DNA of 64,000 nucleotides from Mytilus edulis (Eukaryota; Mollusca; Bivalvia; Mytilida; Mytilidae): contig NC_092346.1 of NCBI RefSeq assembly GCF_963676685.1, positions 29,959,133-30,023,132 on the forward strand. The letters are read 5' to 3'. The notes below the pieces were generated by a model. It did not search any database, was not told where the DNA came from, and was given only the letters and a program-made list of their open reading frames with translations. Within the stretch, counting starts at the first letter, position 1; every line of letters begins with the position of its first letter. Below are positions 13,001 to 25,199 of this stretch, piece after piece. The translations under genes were made by a program, and so were the position numbers.

Positions 13001-16000
13001 TTTAAAAGACTCAGATGTTCTGTGCAAATGACATCTGTAAACATTGAAAACTTTAGCATCTCTTTCTTGAGAATGTTTGCTCCTCTATTTTTTGAATTTT
13101 TGCCCGATTTTCGGAATCCTCTGGTTTTATCCATGTATTAACATTAAAAAAAATTACCTACTAACCCCTACTTTTCTTTTCATATTTTTATCACATATAG
13201 TTTAAAAGGCCATATTTCAAAATCTTATAAAATCCTTGTTATTTTTTTTATGTTAAATGTAAGAAAAATCTAAAGAGAATTCTTTCCCGCAAAATTTTCA
13301 ATGGCTTTTATCTCGTAAACAAGCACACGGACCCTCCATTTTTTTCTGCAGTTTTAGTTTCTTTATTTATATAATTTCAATTTATAACAGTTTTTAAAAA
13401 GCTTGTTATTTTTAAACAGAGTAGCAAACCTCCTTAAGGTATGAAATAATGTTTGATGCTCATCTAAAAAGATATAGATAGATATATATATCTTTTATAA
13501 GTTTTTAAATTCATGTAGATATTTTCGTTAAGCAAGTTTAATCAATTGAAATAACATCTTTATTCATGTATTATAGGACACAACACAGTTCTGACAATGA
13601 AGATGACAGACAAGAAAAAGGTAAATTTTACAAAATCACATTAAAATACTTGCGAGAATAACAGAACGTATCAAACAACCTCTGAAAAAAAACTCAAATG
13701 TACAAATAAAAACATCAACAATGAAAAAAATATGGCACTCCAGATAGCCTGACTCGGTACATGCACAACATGTACCAAAAAAAACCCCAGTTTTAGGTGC
13801 ACACAAAATGATGCCTTTGTATCGGTTTAAGACTTAATCGTAGTGGCATTTGCATGGATATTTTATACAATGGATCCATTATCATTTGTGGGGAAAAAGA
13901 ATTGTGGATTGTTGGTATAGTTAAATCACAAATTTAAATGTTTCACAAATACGCATGTACTCTTAGGTTTGTATGAAGATTTTACCAATTTGTGAAATCA
14001 AATATCCACAAAAATGCAAATTTTTCCTCAAGCCACAAAAATTGATACCTACGAAAAAGACTGAAAGTCAAAGGGCAATATAGCCAGTCAAGGTCATTTA
14101 AAACTTACATTGTTCTAGGAAAAAATAAATGAATACACAATATGTCTGATTAGATTTAACACCAGAATTCCTAGCCATTACTTTCCCTATGGAAAATATA
14201 AATAAGAAGATGTGGTATGAGTGCCAATGAGACAACTCTCTATCCAAGTTTCATTTTATAAAAGTAAACTATTATAGGTCAAAGTATGTCATGATTGAAT
14301 ATATCTATCTGCTTCATCACATGATATGTATTTTTCTGTTTCTTATTGTGATATTTGCCCTTTGGATTTTAGATGCCTTTTTTGTATATGATGTTTCAGT
14401 TAAAGGAAGTTTATTACCAAAGCCAGTTTCCTATGGAGGATTACCGATGCTTACTATCAGGGTAGAGAAGATTGGTCTGAAGGATGCTGTATCATACATT
14501 GACCCAGTCATCACTGTTTCTGTTAAAGGTTTGCAAATTAAAATTCTGTAAATTCAGAAATTATTGTATGAATTTATTATTGGGATTTTCTCATTTTACG
14601 ATTTTAGTTTTTGCAATATTGAGAAAAAATACTGTTTAATTCATATAAAAAATTTCAAAATGCAAGTTTAAATTATTGCAATTATAAACCTTTTGCATTT
14701 TTCGCAATAATAAAAACATCACAATAATTTCTGATTTTACAGTAGTTGGGTCAACCTTGAACTCTTTTAAGGGTAAAGTGGGTTAGTAGAAAAAGGATGG
14801 GGAACCCCAGAATATTGAGATAAATCAGTAAATTCTTACAAAATTTGTATCTTGTCAGAAAAAATGGCATAGAAATTAAACTTCCTATTTGAATGTTTAA
14901 GGCATTTTGGCCCTGTTGACTAGTCAATAGTGTCATTAAATAATCACTCTGTCTGTCTGTCTGCACTTCAACAGGGTGTTAGAAATCATGTCTCAATGTA
15001 TTATTTAAGAAATATTTCATGGCAACCGTAACTCTCAGGGTAAAATAATCAATTATAAATGCCCAACCCATCGTTGAATGAAAACAAATCTACAACTGCC
15101 ATCATGCATGAATTATTTCGATTCTACTAGGACAAATTCGGTAATTTTGTTAACTGTGAAAGCCCAGTTTATATAGGATACTGTTTTGGCTGTTCCATTT
15201 TACCCAATTTTGATAATATAAGTAATATTAGATAATTCAATGATTATTTTTTTTATTCTTTAATCACATTTTTCACTTATATATTTTCTTTCAGTATAAT
15301 TTTATTCGTTTTTAGGTGTACAAGAAGCTTTAAAATGCCCGGTATTTACATTTGATTTTTTGTTTACCGAAACATACTTGTGACGTCACCTTGTTTCTTT
15401 GCCATGCCAAGACAATAACATCATTTTGCGGAATTTTTGTTTTATAAAATTTTACCATGAAAAATAAATCCAAGTGGACTGATTTGTTTATTTTGCTGTA
15501 GAATAGAGATAAATATATTGTATCTGAATCTTAGACTACGTCAACTGGGGGTTTTGATTTCGAAAATTGAGAGTATTTGGTAGTAATAAAAAGTTGGTTG
15601 TAAGGCGGAACAGCCGTTTTGTGTATTACTGCTTTTGCGCTAAAGGTAGATATATTGTGATTATACTGGTTGGATAATAGGTTGTCATATTAGAATAAAG
15701 TGTTATGCATAGTGTTTGTTCCTTTTTTTTGGAGAAATTTAGACAAAAAAATTGTTTTTGATCTAATATGACAAATTTGGGAAACCTCTTTTTGTGCTAG
15801 AAGTTTAACAAAAATTGATATATAATTTTTAATATACTTATTAAATTTAGTTCCCACTGGAAAAAAATACTGTAATAATTTTGGGTTGAAATTTACTTTA
15901 AAAACTTTTACAATACCATGGTTGCAATACAATAATGTAAATTCCCAGTAATTATTAATATGTGAAATAAATCTGACGATTTCACTCATCAGGCAACAGT

Positions 16001-18725
16001 TGGTGCTGTCAAGACATTGTTGATGATGTTGAATTATGCTCCTTGCAATTTCTTTATTTTCATTATAAAGTCCATGGTCAATGATAAGAATTACTAATCC
16101 AACTCATGAATGAAAGGCACTGATTCATGCCTACACAATCTCAATAAATATTTTTTTAGCCACTCATTGAATATATTGATATATTTGAATTTTAAGATAA
16201 ATAATTCTATAAATATTTATTTTAGATGCTAGTGGCAGTGATATGACAGCTCCACAGGACACACCTATTGCTATGAGCAAGGAAGGAAGTTATTTGATTT
16301 ACAATGTTGATGTTTTTGTACAGAAATGTATTGATAGTTTGCCATTAGGTAATGGTCAAATGTAACACATATATACACTTTCCCCTTGTACTCTCATAAT
16401 TGGCAATTCTGTATTTGATAGAAAGAGGATTATTGCATGCAGTGCTAGCAATGATTCCCTAAAACAAGTTTATTAATATTGGTTAAAACAAATAAGAATA
16501 TGGACCAATTCAAGTACACCTTCTAGGGTGCGCTCAACTTTAGTGACTCAGCACAAGGTGTTTTGGATATTAAAGGTTGTCTAGGATTTTTTGTAAACAA
16601 TAAACACTAGCTGATCATAGAAAAACAAGTGAGTAAACTATGTTTCAAATTTATAACAAAATTCTCTGTATTAAAGTCTGTGGATTTTCTACAAAATTCT
16701 TGATTTTATTTTCACCAAATTTCCTTTTTCTATTAAATGCAATGAAACTTTAAATCATTATGCTTTGCACGAAGTTTTCCCTTGGTACATGTACAAAATG
16801 GCTCATCTCTATTATGCATTGTCTTTGCTGTTTTGATACTATTGCAGTTTGAAAAGTTCATAGTTCATAGGCCACAGAAGGGGTCATGGGAATGTCAAAT
16901 AATGCCTTTATCTAGAGCGCTTCGATCCAAAACAATTGCCGTATTTGTCCTATTAAAATCGAATCGAATAATTCATTGGGCTTGAATATATCGTGATTTT
17001 ACCACAGGTTGTCCTTTTATGCCCATATTTTACCCCTTGCTATTGCTCTGGGTAAAATATATGTCATAAAGGGCCAACCTGTGGTAAAATCACGATATAT
17101 ATTCAAGCCCCCATGAATTATTTCTTAAATAATGTTGAAGTGATGGAGGAACCTGGAATAGTACACAGGAAAAACATCAACCTTTGGTATGAAAACCTAG
17201 TCAATTAAGATTGGAGTAAATGCACCTAGCCATAATTAGGGTTAGGGCTCATAACCTTAGTGTTTAAATTCTAGTAAACACTAGATAAATTGCTCAGACC
17301 ACTGAGGTGCTGATGCAGATGCTTGTTTACGAATAAAATGCTTAACACAATATATTTTGTAGGTTTTGCAATATTTTTTGAATTGAAGCATTACAAACCA
17401 AAGAAAAAAGATGTTAGTACTAAGTGCTGGGCCTTTATGGAGAAAGATGAAATCAAAGAGGGACAAGCTGCCTTAGAACTGTATGTATTTCATCTTATGT
17501 TATGTATATAATTAGACATCATTGCAATGACACAAAATCTCCCATGAAATCTAGGAGGCAACATACAGCCTTCATTATAAATGTCTATACAATATGTCAA
17601 GTTCTAAATCTTCTGTCTTTTCGAGAAAACTTGTAAACTTTATTAGTGTTCCATCAGGTTTTTTTTAATTCCATAAATGAAAAAAAGATAATCCATGACA
17701 AAGTTCCAGTTCATGAGCATGAAACATTGAAAATAAGTGTTTTAATTATATATAAAACAAAAAAAATGTACAATTTCTTTTATTTTAAAAAATGGCAGTT
17801 AGAAGATTTGTCTTGACATCATCCTTATATTTATTCTAAATCATTTGTTTTCACACACAAATGTATTGCATTCTGGGAATTTTTTATTTGTATAACAAAC
17901 TATCCCAGAAAATGTCATGCTATAAATCAAAAGAAAATTGAGAACGAAAATGAAGAAAGTGTCAAAGAGACAACAACCCGACCATAGAAAAAACAACAGC
18001 AGAAGGTCACCAACAGGTCTTCAATGTAGCAAGCATATTCAGGTTAAGAACAAATTAACAGTTAATACAATAGTAGGTTGTGCAAAGTAGTTGACCCCAA
18101 TGAAAAGGCAAGAAATTTTAGACAACTATAAATGGAAGATGAGGGTTTAAAGGATAGGGGCAGAAAATTAGACATGCAACAGATCTTTAAACTCCTCAAA
18201 AAGTTGTTACAAGTGTTTTTAACTTGCAGAGAGAGAGGCAGTTTTCCCATAAAAAATAGTTAAAATTTACAAGTTAAAGAAAAAGGAAATTGCAGATCAA
18301 TTGATGTGTCTTTTCACCTACCTTATTTGTTTGTAGGACAGAATAACTCCGTGATTGTTGGACATGCAATTTAATTTTTCCAGACTCCTTTTTAAGTTAT
18401 TATAAATTCAGAAATATTTGTGTGCTTTTACTATTGCACTTGTAGAACAAAGCACACAAATAATTGCAATTTCAGAAAAATATTTCTTACAAATAGTGCA
18501 AGTTTTTACTGTTGTGAGACTGAAACATATCCCATCACAATTGCAATAATAAAAACATTGCAAAAATTGCTGAACCTTTATGATGTAAATCAATTAGTTG
18601 TTATCATTTGATGTTTTTGGTTCCCTTTCAGATATAAAAAACCAACAGATTTCAAAAGGAAGAAGCTCAATCTTTTGACAGTAAAACCTTTATATTTACA
18701 CGTGAAGCTGTTAATTAATATCTAA
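5095..18725 (+). CDS. AIDA: Axin interactor, dorsalization-associated protein (AIDA), complete, 10 exons
   Basis: Coding exons: 5095-5210, 7577-7640, 8657-8710, 10687-10741, 12062-12152, 13577-13620, 14373-14528, 16226-16348, 17363-17480 and 18632-18725 (TAA at 18723). All junctions are GT-AG and phases join cleanly to 915 nt, 304 aa; human AIDA is about the same length. The N-terminal helical region begins MSFLDDEDKL and contains DLWGQPLEAID. An acidic linker (residues about 127-145, SSDNEDD) follows. The C-terminal Aida-type C2 domain (about 165-304) contains LTIRVEKIGLKDA, DPVITVSVK, FELKHYKPKK, STKCWAFME and the tail YKKPTDFKRKKL. For exon 5 the upstream acceptor (tttgtag at 12061) keeps frame; the nearby acag at 12069 does not. 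In vertebrates AIDA binds Axin, blocks Axin-mediated JNK activation and affects dorsoventral patterning; its C2 domain binds phosphoinositides. Function here is by homology. Confidence 0.96.
5480..5600. repeat. Repeat-like GC-richer fragment in AIDA intron 1
   Basis: A short GC-richer block (gtgccgcgcccctctg) stands out from the AT-rich intron and may belong to the same decayed transposon as the transposase-like relic at 5823-6074. The assignment is tentative. Confidence 0.3.
5823..6074 (+). pseudogene. Decayed transposase-like ORF (probably hAT family)
   Basis: A continuous reading frame in AIDA intron 1 contains GTDNIETMYGYTEIEALANT, followed shortly by ETLLIQWQDF. It is broken by one in-frame TAA (in ...WQDF*ALVSSG) and ends ...LLELLHSPCD*. 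The upstream sequence has further stops. The pattern 'LA..F..D...L..QW..F' is reminiscent of hAT-type (KIAA1586/C17orf113-like) transposase segments seen in bivalve genomes. It lies in an intron, carries stops and is not joined to AIDA. The family assignment is from memory and weak; that it is a broken coding relic is better supported. Confidence 0.45.
6074..6124. repeat. 51-bp perfect palindrome
   Basis: Two 25-bp arms (GGATAAAAACC... and its exact reverse complement ...GGTTTTTATCC) are separated by a single G. It directly abuts the end of the transposase-like relic at 5823-6074 and may mark the remnant terminus of that element or a cruciform-forming insertion. Confidence 0.95.
7022..7043. 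repeat. (TA)n microsatellite
   Basis: About ten uninterrupted TA dinucleotides in AIDA intron 1. Confidence 0.9.
7952..8208. mobile_element. MITE-like element with GTAGGTAGG core, copy in AIDA intron 2
   Basis: The ends are inverted: the left end has aggccacaattaaaaat and ggtttgccc; the right end has ggcaaacaaacc and ttatggccct. Inside are GTAGGTAG tracts. Related copies lie near 250-420 and 9807-10045. There is no coding capacity. Confidence 0.6.
9807..10045. mobile_element. MITE-like element with GTAGGTAGG core, copy in AIDA intron 3
   Basis: The left end (caggcaaaataaaaaagt, then tgtgtggttccagt) and the right end (actggaaccacacata, then tttatttggcct) form terminal inverted repeats around a core with TAGGTAGGTAGG. 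Same family as 7952-8208. Confidence 0.65.
12301..12350 (+). repeat. Dispersed mussel-type repeat ('agatgtggtatgagtg' family)
   Basis: Short fragment of a dispersed family whose core reads 'gatgtggtatgagtgcc'. Other copies in this window are at 14201-14285 (+), 33018-33130 (+), 57719-57762 (+), and in reverse near 21105-21150 and 21335-21375. The family assignment rests on internal comparison; the mussel association is from memory. Confidence 0.6.
12615..12786. mobile_element. Foldback/MITE element ('ttactgtaaatt' ends), AIDA intron 5
   Basis: The ends are inverted: ttactgtaaatt and aatttctgaatttacagca. The body alternates 'attgcgaa' and 'gcaataat' motifs. Related copies lie at 14545-14744, about 18400-18575 and, as a partial, near 63740-63808. 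Non-coding. Confidence 0.65.
14201..14285 (+). repeat. Dispersed mussel-type repeat ('agatgtggtatgagtg' family)
   Basis: A better-preserved copy of the family noted at 12301: 'aagaagatgtggtatgagtg' followed by 'ccaatgagacaactctc' and 'actattataggtcaaa'. It sits about 90 bp upstream of AIDA exon 7. Confidence 0.65.
14545..14744. mobile_element. Foldback/MITE element ('tctgtaaattcag' ends), AIDA intron 7
   Basis: The inverted ends read tctgtaaattcagaaattat and ataatttctgattttacag, with the 'gcaataat' body shared with 12615-12786. The element starts only about 16 bp after the exon 7 donor (14529), so it is inserted almost at the splice site. Confidence 0.7.
16965..17122. repeat. Long hairpin (foldback) repeat in AIDA intron 8
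   Basis: The left arm (aataattcattgggcttg, then tatatcgtgattttaccac) is mirrored as its reverse complement in the right arm (gtggtaaaatcacgatata, then attcaagcccccatgaatt). Arms are about 60 bp around a short centre. No coding capacity; probably a MITE-like foldback element. Confidence 0.85.
17940..18030 (-). repeat. SINE/MITE-like dispersed repeat, reverse orientation
   Basis: The sequence 'gtcaaagagacaacaacccg', then 'aacaacagcagaaggtcacc' and 'aacaggtcttcaatgtagc', is the reverse complement of the family seen forward at 29455-29630, 39440-39635 and 54945-55275. Further reverse copies are at 28206-28292 and 38188-38273. Confidence 0.7.
18400..18575. mobile_element. Degenerate foldback/MITE element, AIDA intron 9
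   Basis: Weaker relative of 12615-12786 and 14545-14744: 'tataaattcagaaatatt' at the left, and 'ttgcaataataaaaacatt' near the right end. Confidence 0.45.
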
Positions 18726-18791
18726 ATGTTTATTTACATTTAACTATATTATTATTTTATTATATATACATATCATTTTATATACAGATCT

Positions 18792-18797
18792 AATAAA
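18792..18797 (+). terminator. Candidate AIDA poly(A) signal
   Basis: AATAAA lies 67 nt past the AIDA stop codon. Other AATAAA motifs occur further on, so the true 3' end is not fixed. Confidence 0.45.
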
Positions 18798-19060
18798 GAT
18801 TATTTTATTAACTTTTTTACAGTTTATTAAGTAGTATTTTTTGTATTATTCCTTTCTCATAACAGATTTAATCTGTCAGTAATATTTTTTTTTTAAAGTA
18901 TTTTAAGTTTAATATAAGTATTATTTTTTGTTTTAATGGGAGATAACTGTTGATTGGACAAATGGATATAACTGCAATAAGTATTGTTATGTGTTATGTA
19001 AAACAGTTTGTATGGAATCCTAAGAACTATTATTATAGATGTAAAGCTATTAAGACTAAG

Positions 19061-19257
19061 TACTGTAAACCAACTTATTTTCACGGATACTTTATTTCGT
19101 GTTTTACTCTTTGTAGACCATTTCACGGCTATTTAATTTCACGATTTTCCGACTTACTTGATGAAGCTCAATAAGGAATGGTCCAAATTTTACAAATTCC
19201 AAAATTTGCGTTATTTTTCTACCCTCGAAAGTCGTGAAAATAAGTTGGTTAACAGTA
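19061..19257. mobile_element. MITE with 'tactgtaaaccaac' terminal inverted repeats
   Basis: The left end, TACTGTAAACCAACTTATTT, and the right end, AATAAGTTGGTTAACAGTA, are near-perfect inverted repeats. The body carries repeated 'ttcacg' motifs. It lies about 340 bp downstream of AIDA. Non-coding. Confidence 0.8.
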
Positions 19258-19359
19258 ATTGTCTGCTGAGGCTTAAATAATTCTTAAGTATTTTAGTTTA
19301 GATTTTTAGATGAGGCAATAGGACATTCTCTCTTCATCAAATTACTATATTGGATGTCA

Positions 19360-19512
19360 TAAGTTTTGGAATTTTGGATCCTCAATGCTCTTCAACTTTA
19401 TACTTGTTTTGGCTTTATAAATATTTTGATTAGAGCGTCACTGATGAGTCTTATGTAGACGAAACGCGCGTCTGGCATACTAAATTTTAATCCTGGTACC
19501 TTTGATAACTAT
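19360..19512 (+). repeat. Dispersed repeat with GACGAAACGCGCGTCTGGC motif
   Basis: Contains 'gagcgtcactgatgagtc', then 'tagacgaaacgcgcgtctgg', then 'cctggtacctttgataac'. From memory, this motif is very abundant in Mytilus and other bivalve genomes. It is the strongest single lineage clue here, together with the other families. No coding capacity. Confidence 0.7.
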
Positions 19513-21692
19513 TTTGACTGATATTTAATGAAAAGAAAACGATTGAAGAAAAACAAGTATCTGGGTTACATATTTTAATTTGTAGTCTTCAGTTGTGTTT
19601 TCAGTTTTTACTTCTTCTGTCAGTAAATCAGTGACTATTCCAATACATGAAGTTTCTGCAATAAAATGCCAGGAAGTTAACTTTAACCGCTTATGGAATC
19701 CAAATCTGAATAAAGGATATATTAAACTCATTTTTCAACTAAAAATATAGAATCTTTTAGTTTGTTAAACAGATGTGCATATATTGCAGATGTGCAATGT
19801 GGACAGGTTTTTAATTTTCTTCAGTTTAAACAAAAATACCAGTTGTTGATCTTAGTCAATTTTTTGGGAAAATTCTCATACATGTACAGGTCTACTACAG
19901 GGTTTTTCAGTAAATGTCCTCTTGAAGTTATAAGCTATACATTTGTAAATTTTCCTAATAAATTTTATAGATACAGGATATTCATGTCCGAAGGATTTCA
20001 ATTTAGTTTTGAAATTGTCAATTTTGGTGCTAATTTTCTAGACGGTACATAGTATCATCTTACTCTTTGTTATGTTTTCAAGGCATTTTTCTTTGTAAAC
20101 TGGTATTTTCATTTTGCCTCACAAACTTTTACCCAAGATTTTCTTAAGATGTGATATGTGAAGATATATGTAGAAAATTTATTCAAAATGAATTTAAAGT
20201 CATCTGCTGAGTTAAGGATTATAATATAGTGTTATTGATATTAAAAAAACAAAAACTTATGAATTTAAATTCCATTTAAAAAAAATGTGAAAGCTGTTTG
20301 TTAGTGAAATCATTTATTTTCTTACCTAGTTAGATTTTTATAGCTTTATATATTGTAAGTGTTCATAAGCATTGTTTGTTCAATCTTGTGGTGTTCATAC
20401 CATTAAACTATCTGGTTGTAATAAAAAAAAATACCATAAATATCTAAAAATCAGATCATCAGAACTTCTGACATAAAAATGAGGTATTGATTTTTGCACA
20501 GTTCATGTTTATTCACAATTTCATATGGTTTCTGTTCAAAAGAGGAAATAAACCTTTTTGCCTTATAAATTGAAGCATTACAACAATTTATTATTAATAA
20601 TTGATAGCTATGTATGAAAGGTAGTTGTAAGATTCTTAAGATATTATAAATATTTGTGGAGATTGGAAGAATGAAAGTTTAAATAGATTTAGATTTTATT
20701 TTAAAAATCGTCAAATTTCAGTGAAAATTTGGCCCATTGAAGGCCTATAATACACCTTATCTTATAATTTCCATTGTGCAAGTAAATTCATAGTAGTTAA
20801 TTCAGCATTAAATAAAATTTCATTCAAATAATTAGTAAAATTTTAGTGAAAATTTTGGTAAAATATTACCCATAATACACCTTACCTTTTAATTTTCATT
20901 GCACAAGTCATAGTAGATAGTTCAGCATAAGCTATGTGTTCAATAGGCAGAAAATCATACTGAGTGATGTCTTCCATTAATATGTTCTTTATAATCTTGT
21001 GTTCTCTCTATTACATTGTAGTTTTATTGTAGCTCTAGTTATTGTTATACATAATAAAAATGTTTTATATTAATCTTTTGTTCTGTATGAAATTTATAGT
21101 ACATGAGTTTTGTCTCATTGGCACTCATACCTCATCTTCTTATATCTATAGAAAACACTTTTGGAATTACATTTATGCAAAAAGCTTGGAATGCAAATAT
21201 ATTTGAAAAAAACAATCTGGGCAAAAAATTGAAAACTATTTAAAGGATGTTGGATGGTAGAAAAGGAACTCCAAAATCACCCCATAACCTTCATACCTTT
21301 GTTATGTAATTTTGCATACATCTAATAGACATACATTTATTGTCTCATTGGCAATCATACCACATCTTCTTTTATTATATACAACCATAAATGACCCGTA
21401 AACCTTGAAAAAAAAGAAAAAAAACTTCCCACATCCAGCTAAATCGAAAAGATCATTGGAGATACTTAAATTGAATAAAATTCAGTACTAGATGCATTAG
21501 ACATACATATAAGGCATTTCTAATAAACAATGGCAGTTGGAACATGTTTTAAGGCATTTCTAATAAACAATGGCAATTGGAACATGTTTTAATTTTGACT
21601 TATCTCCCATTGATAGGTATCTTGAAGTCACACCAACTTAAAACTTAAAACACTTGTTCATTATAAAGTGAGCTTTTAGAAATATATCACAT
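19513..21692. other. Intergenic, AT-rich, no gene seen
   Basis: No exon-like segment is apparent. There is an imperfect direct duplication of about 90 bp near 20700-20900 (seggcc/aaatttca-type segments with 'cttttaattttcattgcaca'), a 50-bp direct repeat 'taaggcatttctaataaac' at 21508 and 21550, and reverse fragments of the 'gtggtatgagtgcc' family at about 21105 and 21335. Confidence 0.5.
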
Positions 21693-22074
21693 TCTTATTT
21701 TTAATGTATGCATGTATTATGGTATACCAATGTCCGACTTTTAGTACGTTTGACAAATTTGTTTTTACCAATTCTCATGAAATTTCATCACAACAATAGG
21801 ATTGCTGGAAGAAAACTCCCTTTCGATTTGCAGTTTCAAATTGACAGGATTTTAAATATTTGATTGAAGTAATTTTTCACATATTTGAAAATAAACCTAG
21901 AACGCCTTGATTAATCTGCCCAACAATTTACACTATTGTTTTAGTAGATGAAAGGAAGTTTTTTTGCAATATTTTTTATTTAATTTTCATGATTTATTAT
22001 TCCTGAGTTACAAAACTTTAATGGTCAGATTTAGGTAAAACTTTCATACTTAGTACTTCAACATTTTTAGTGGA

Positions 22075-24465
22075 AGAAGACGTCAAGTCTTCTGAAGACT
22101 TAAGGGGCTGACCATTGGCATTGAGTCTCCGTATGCCGCATTCATTTCGTGTATTACAATTTCAAAACAACTTAGATTCCTGACACCGATTTTTACACAT
22201 GATTAGGCATCTGAATCATTTAATTTGTAAATTATAATTATAAAACAATCACTATCGTAAATATGACCCTTTTATTTATGTAAATTATTAGATTCCATCT
22301 CATCAACATGAACGATATTTGTTTACTTGTAACAGGATGTTTTTACTGTAGATATTTGTATTACGCATGCGTGAATTTGGTATCGGGACAACTCGCCCTG
22401 TTTACAAGTTCGCCCTTGAAGTTACGAATTTGCAATCCTGCAGACAAGAAGATTTTGTTTTTATATAAATAAAAAGGATATATAAAGTGTTGTCTTTATT
22501 CATGGTTTTCCTTTGTCATGTGAATTAGATGCCCTTCGTAACATACATGTGAACCTTCCGTTTAGGAGAAAAAACTCCCGTGTATGAAATTTTTCAGACG
22601 CCATATTTGATCATTTCTTACTACTGTACGGGTGTAATTGACACCTGTGTTAAATTTTACCTGAACATCAAAGAAGATGTATAATTATATGGCTTCACTT
22701 GACAGCTTGGGTGTTTAACATACTGGTAATCAACGATGTTTACCTCCGGCTAACTGCCGTTGTGTTATCAAAACGATGTGTATTGGGAATATTGAAATAC
22801 TTTTTTGTTACTTCCCTTTGTTTTATCCTGTTTTCAGTTATTTTGCTTTTAAAAATGTAAATTGTAAAAAGACTATAAATGATTAATATTTTAATCATAT
22901 AATCATAAAAGGATGTTGATTAAATGAATTTAAATGATTTTGGTCAAATAAAAAAATTAAAATTTATAAATTATTTTAGCAATCTAGACCTCCTTTCAAG
23001 GATAAAATTGAAGTTTATATCATAATTTTGTTTACAACAGAATGTTTTTTAGTTAATTTACGATGTTGCAAATATACATGTGGAGCTTATTTCTTTCTTA
23101 TTTGTCTATACATTTACAAATGATAAGGAGATGAAGACATAAACAAAAATATATACAGATAAGATATATAAATATAATGATTCATTTGCTAGCAGTGAAC
23201 AATCATTTGTCAAAAACAAAACAAAACAAAACAAGAAACAGATTCTTCTTATTATTTTATTTTATTCAAATAGAGAGGCAATAATGGAACTATAAACATT
23301 ACAATTTGATGGAAATTTGAAGAAAAAACACAATATCTACATCATTTGGTTACATTTATGACAAAATTTATGTCGATAAAAAAACATGATGTTTTGACCA
23401 TTCAGTACTTAACCCTTTCCTCCATAATGACGCTTTTTGACGCCAACCCCTTTACTCCATAATGACGCCTTTTGACGCCTGTGTAGTACCTCAGTTGAAA
23501 CACTTTGACTACAAAGTGTCTGCAGTAGACTCAATAAAATTTGTATCCAATATGAAAAGGAATATCATAGGAATATTCTACTTAAATTTATTTAATGAAA
23601 TATTTGTTTTTTGCAATGCATTTTAATACTTTAAAGCCTATTTTCAGCATTTTATTGAAAAATTCTATTTTGTGTTCATTTTTTACAGTGGGTTGTGATG
23701 ATCTTCCAGTTAGGTTACCCTCATTTGGAGTGTTGTTCCCAACCTGTTAAAGGTCTATCTTTGTGCATAATTCAAAATTGGAAATTTCAACAAGCATCTA
23801 ATATTCTTAATCTGGAAAATAAACCCTGGTCTGCTAGCTTCATGTATATTTTTTCTACCGATTTAATATATAACTAGAATCATGCAAACAGACTTAAGGA
23901 AAAGGCATGTAAGTTCATCATACAAATATGACACTTTTTCTAGACAATCCAGATCTTGCAAAATACGTCGCTAAAAATTGTAACCTTTAAAATTGTTGTG
24001 CAGTAAAAACCCATATGGGAACTTTCAAAAGTTGGCAGGTATGTAACAAGTCTTACTATTTTTATGCTCCATTTATGGGCAATATGTTTTCTAGTCTGTC
24101 CGTCCGTCCTGCTTCTGGTTATAAAGTTTATGGTCGAGGTAGTTTTTGATGAAGTTGAAATCCAATCAACTTGAAACTTAGTACACATGTGTTCCTCTTG
24201 ATATGATCTTCTTAATTACTGCCAAATTAAAGATTTTACCTAATTTTCATAGTCAACTGAACATAGAAAATGATTGTACGGATGGGAAATCCATGTACTT
24301 ATGACCTTTTCTTGTTTGAAGAAAAAAAATACATTTTAACGATAATGGAACAAAGCAGCCTGGGTAAGTGGGGCTGCTTTTATGGTAATTCAAGTTACCT
24401 TTTATTCACCTTCTTCCACTTCAGAGCTATCAGCTCTTTGATTTGTTTGTTTCAGATTATTTGGA
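22075..24465. other. Block present in unit A but absent from unit B
   Basis: In unit B, 'gtactttaacatgagtttt' runs almost directly into 'gatagatttactcaaaac'. In unit A the equivalent points are separated by about 2.4 kb. The block contains an AACAA/AAAAC run (about 23215-23235), a doublet of 'ccataatgacgc..ttttgacgcc' (about 23432-23482), and a repeat with 'gtccgtccgtcctgcttctg'. No coding exon is recognised. It is either an insertion into A or a deletion from B; no clear target duplication was seen. Confidence 0.6.
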
Positions 24466-25199
24466 TATATTTACTCAAAACTTTACATAATTGTTGGAAT
24501 GGGTGACCCAAACACAACATCTGATTAAAAATAAATCCAATAAGTCATTCCAGAGTTTAAGGTACTTTGACTGTATGGATAAATAAAAGGCATTTTTAAA
24601 TGTCTTGCACTAGCTCTAGTATGCTTTGATCAAATTACTTCTTATTTGTCCATAGAATTATATACAACACATCTAAAATTTTAGATCCTTTAGATAAACG
24701 TATTCTGAAAGTTTACCAATTTAACACTGTAATTAAATCTTTGGATATTTTTTTTCTATGTAAAAATGTTGATCAATAAATTAAAAAATTGCTAAATATT
24801 GCTATACATAAAAAAAGAATCACAGTCCCTACAATATAGATCCTATAATTTGCCATTCCACACTACAATTTTTTTCAGTCTCTGTTGATGATGTCTTCAC
24901 ACTAAATCCATTGAATGTGTACCAATTGATATTTTATTCTTATACATGTTTGTTGTCTCGCCAGAATACAAGACTTAATGATTACAATATAAAGGCGGTG
25001 TTGGCATGAACTATTTTGCAGAAAGCTTTATATGTTTCAGAAGGTTACTAGGAGACCTGAATTATTCATACCTTGTTTACAGATAACGTATGTTACGAAG
25101 TTTCTTTCTCTCCATTGTCAACCTCATTAGGGACTGCTTGAAATTAATTTTTCTTGTCAATTAAAAAAATTCACTGATTATGAGTAATAGAATAATTAT

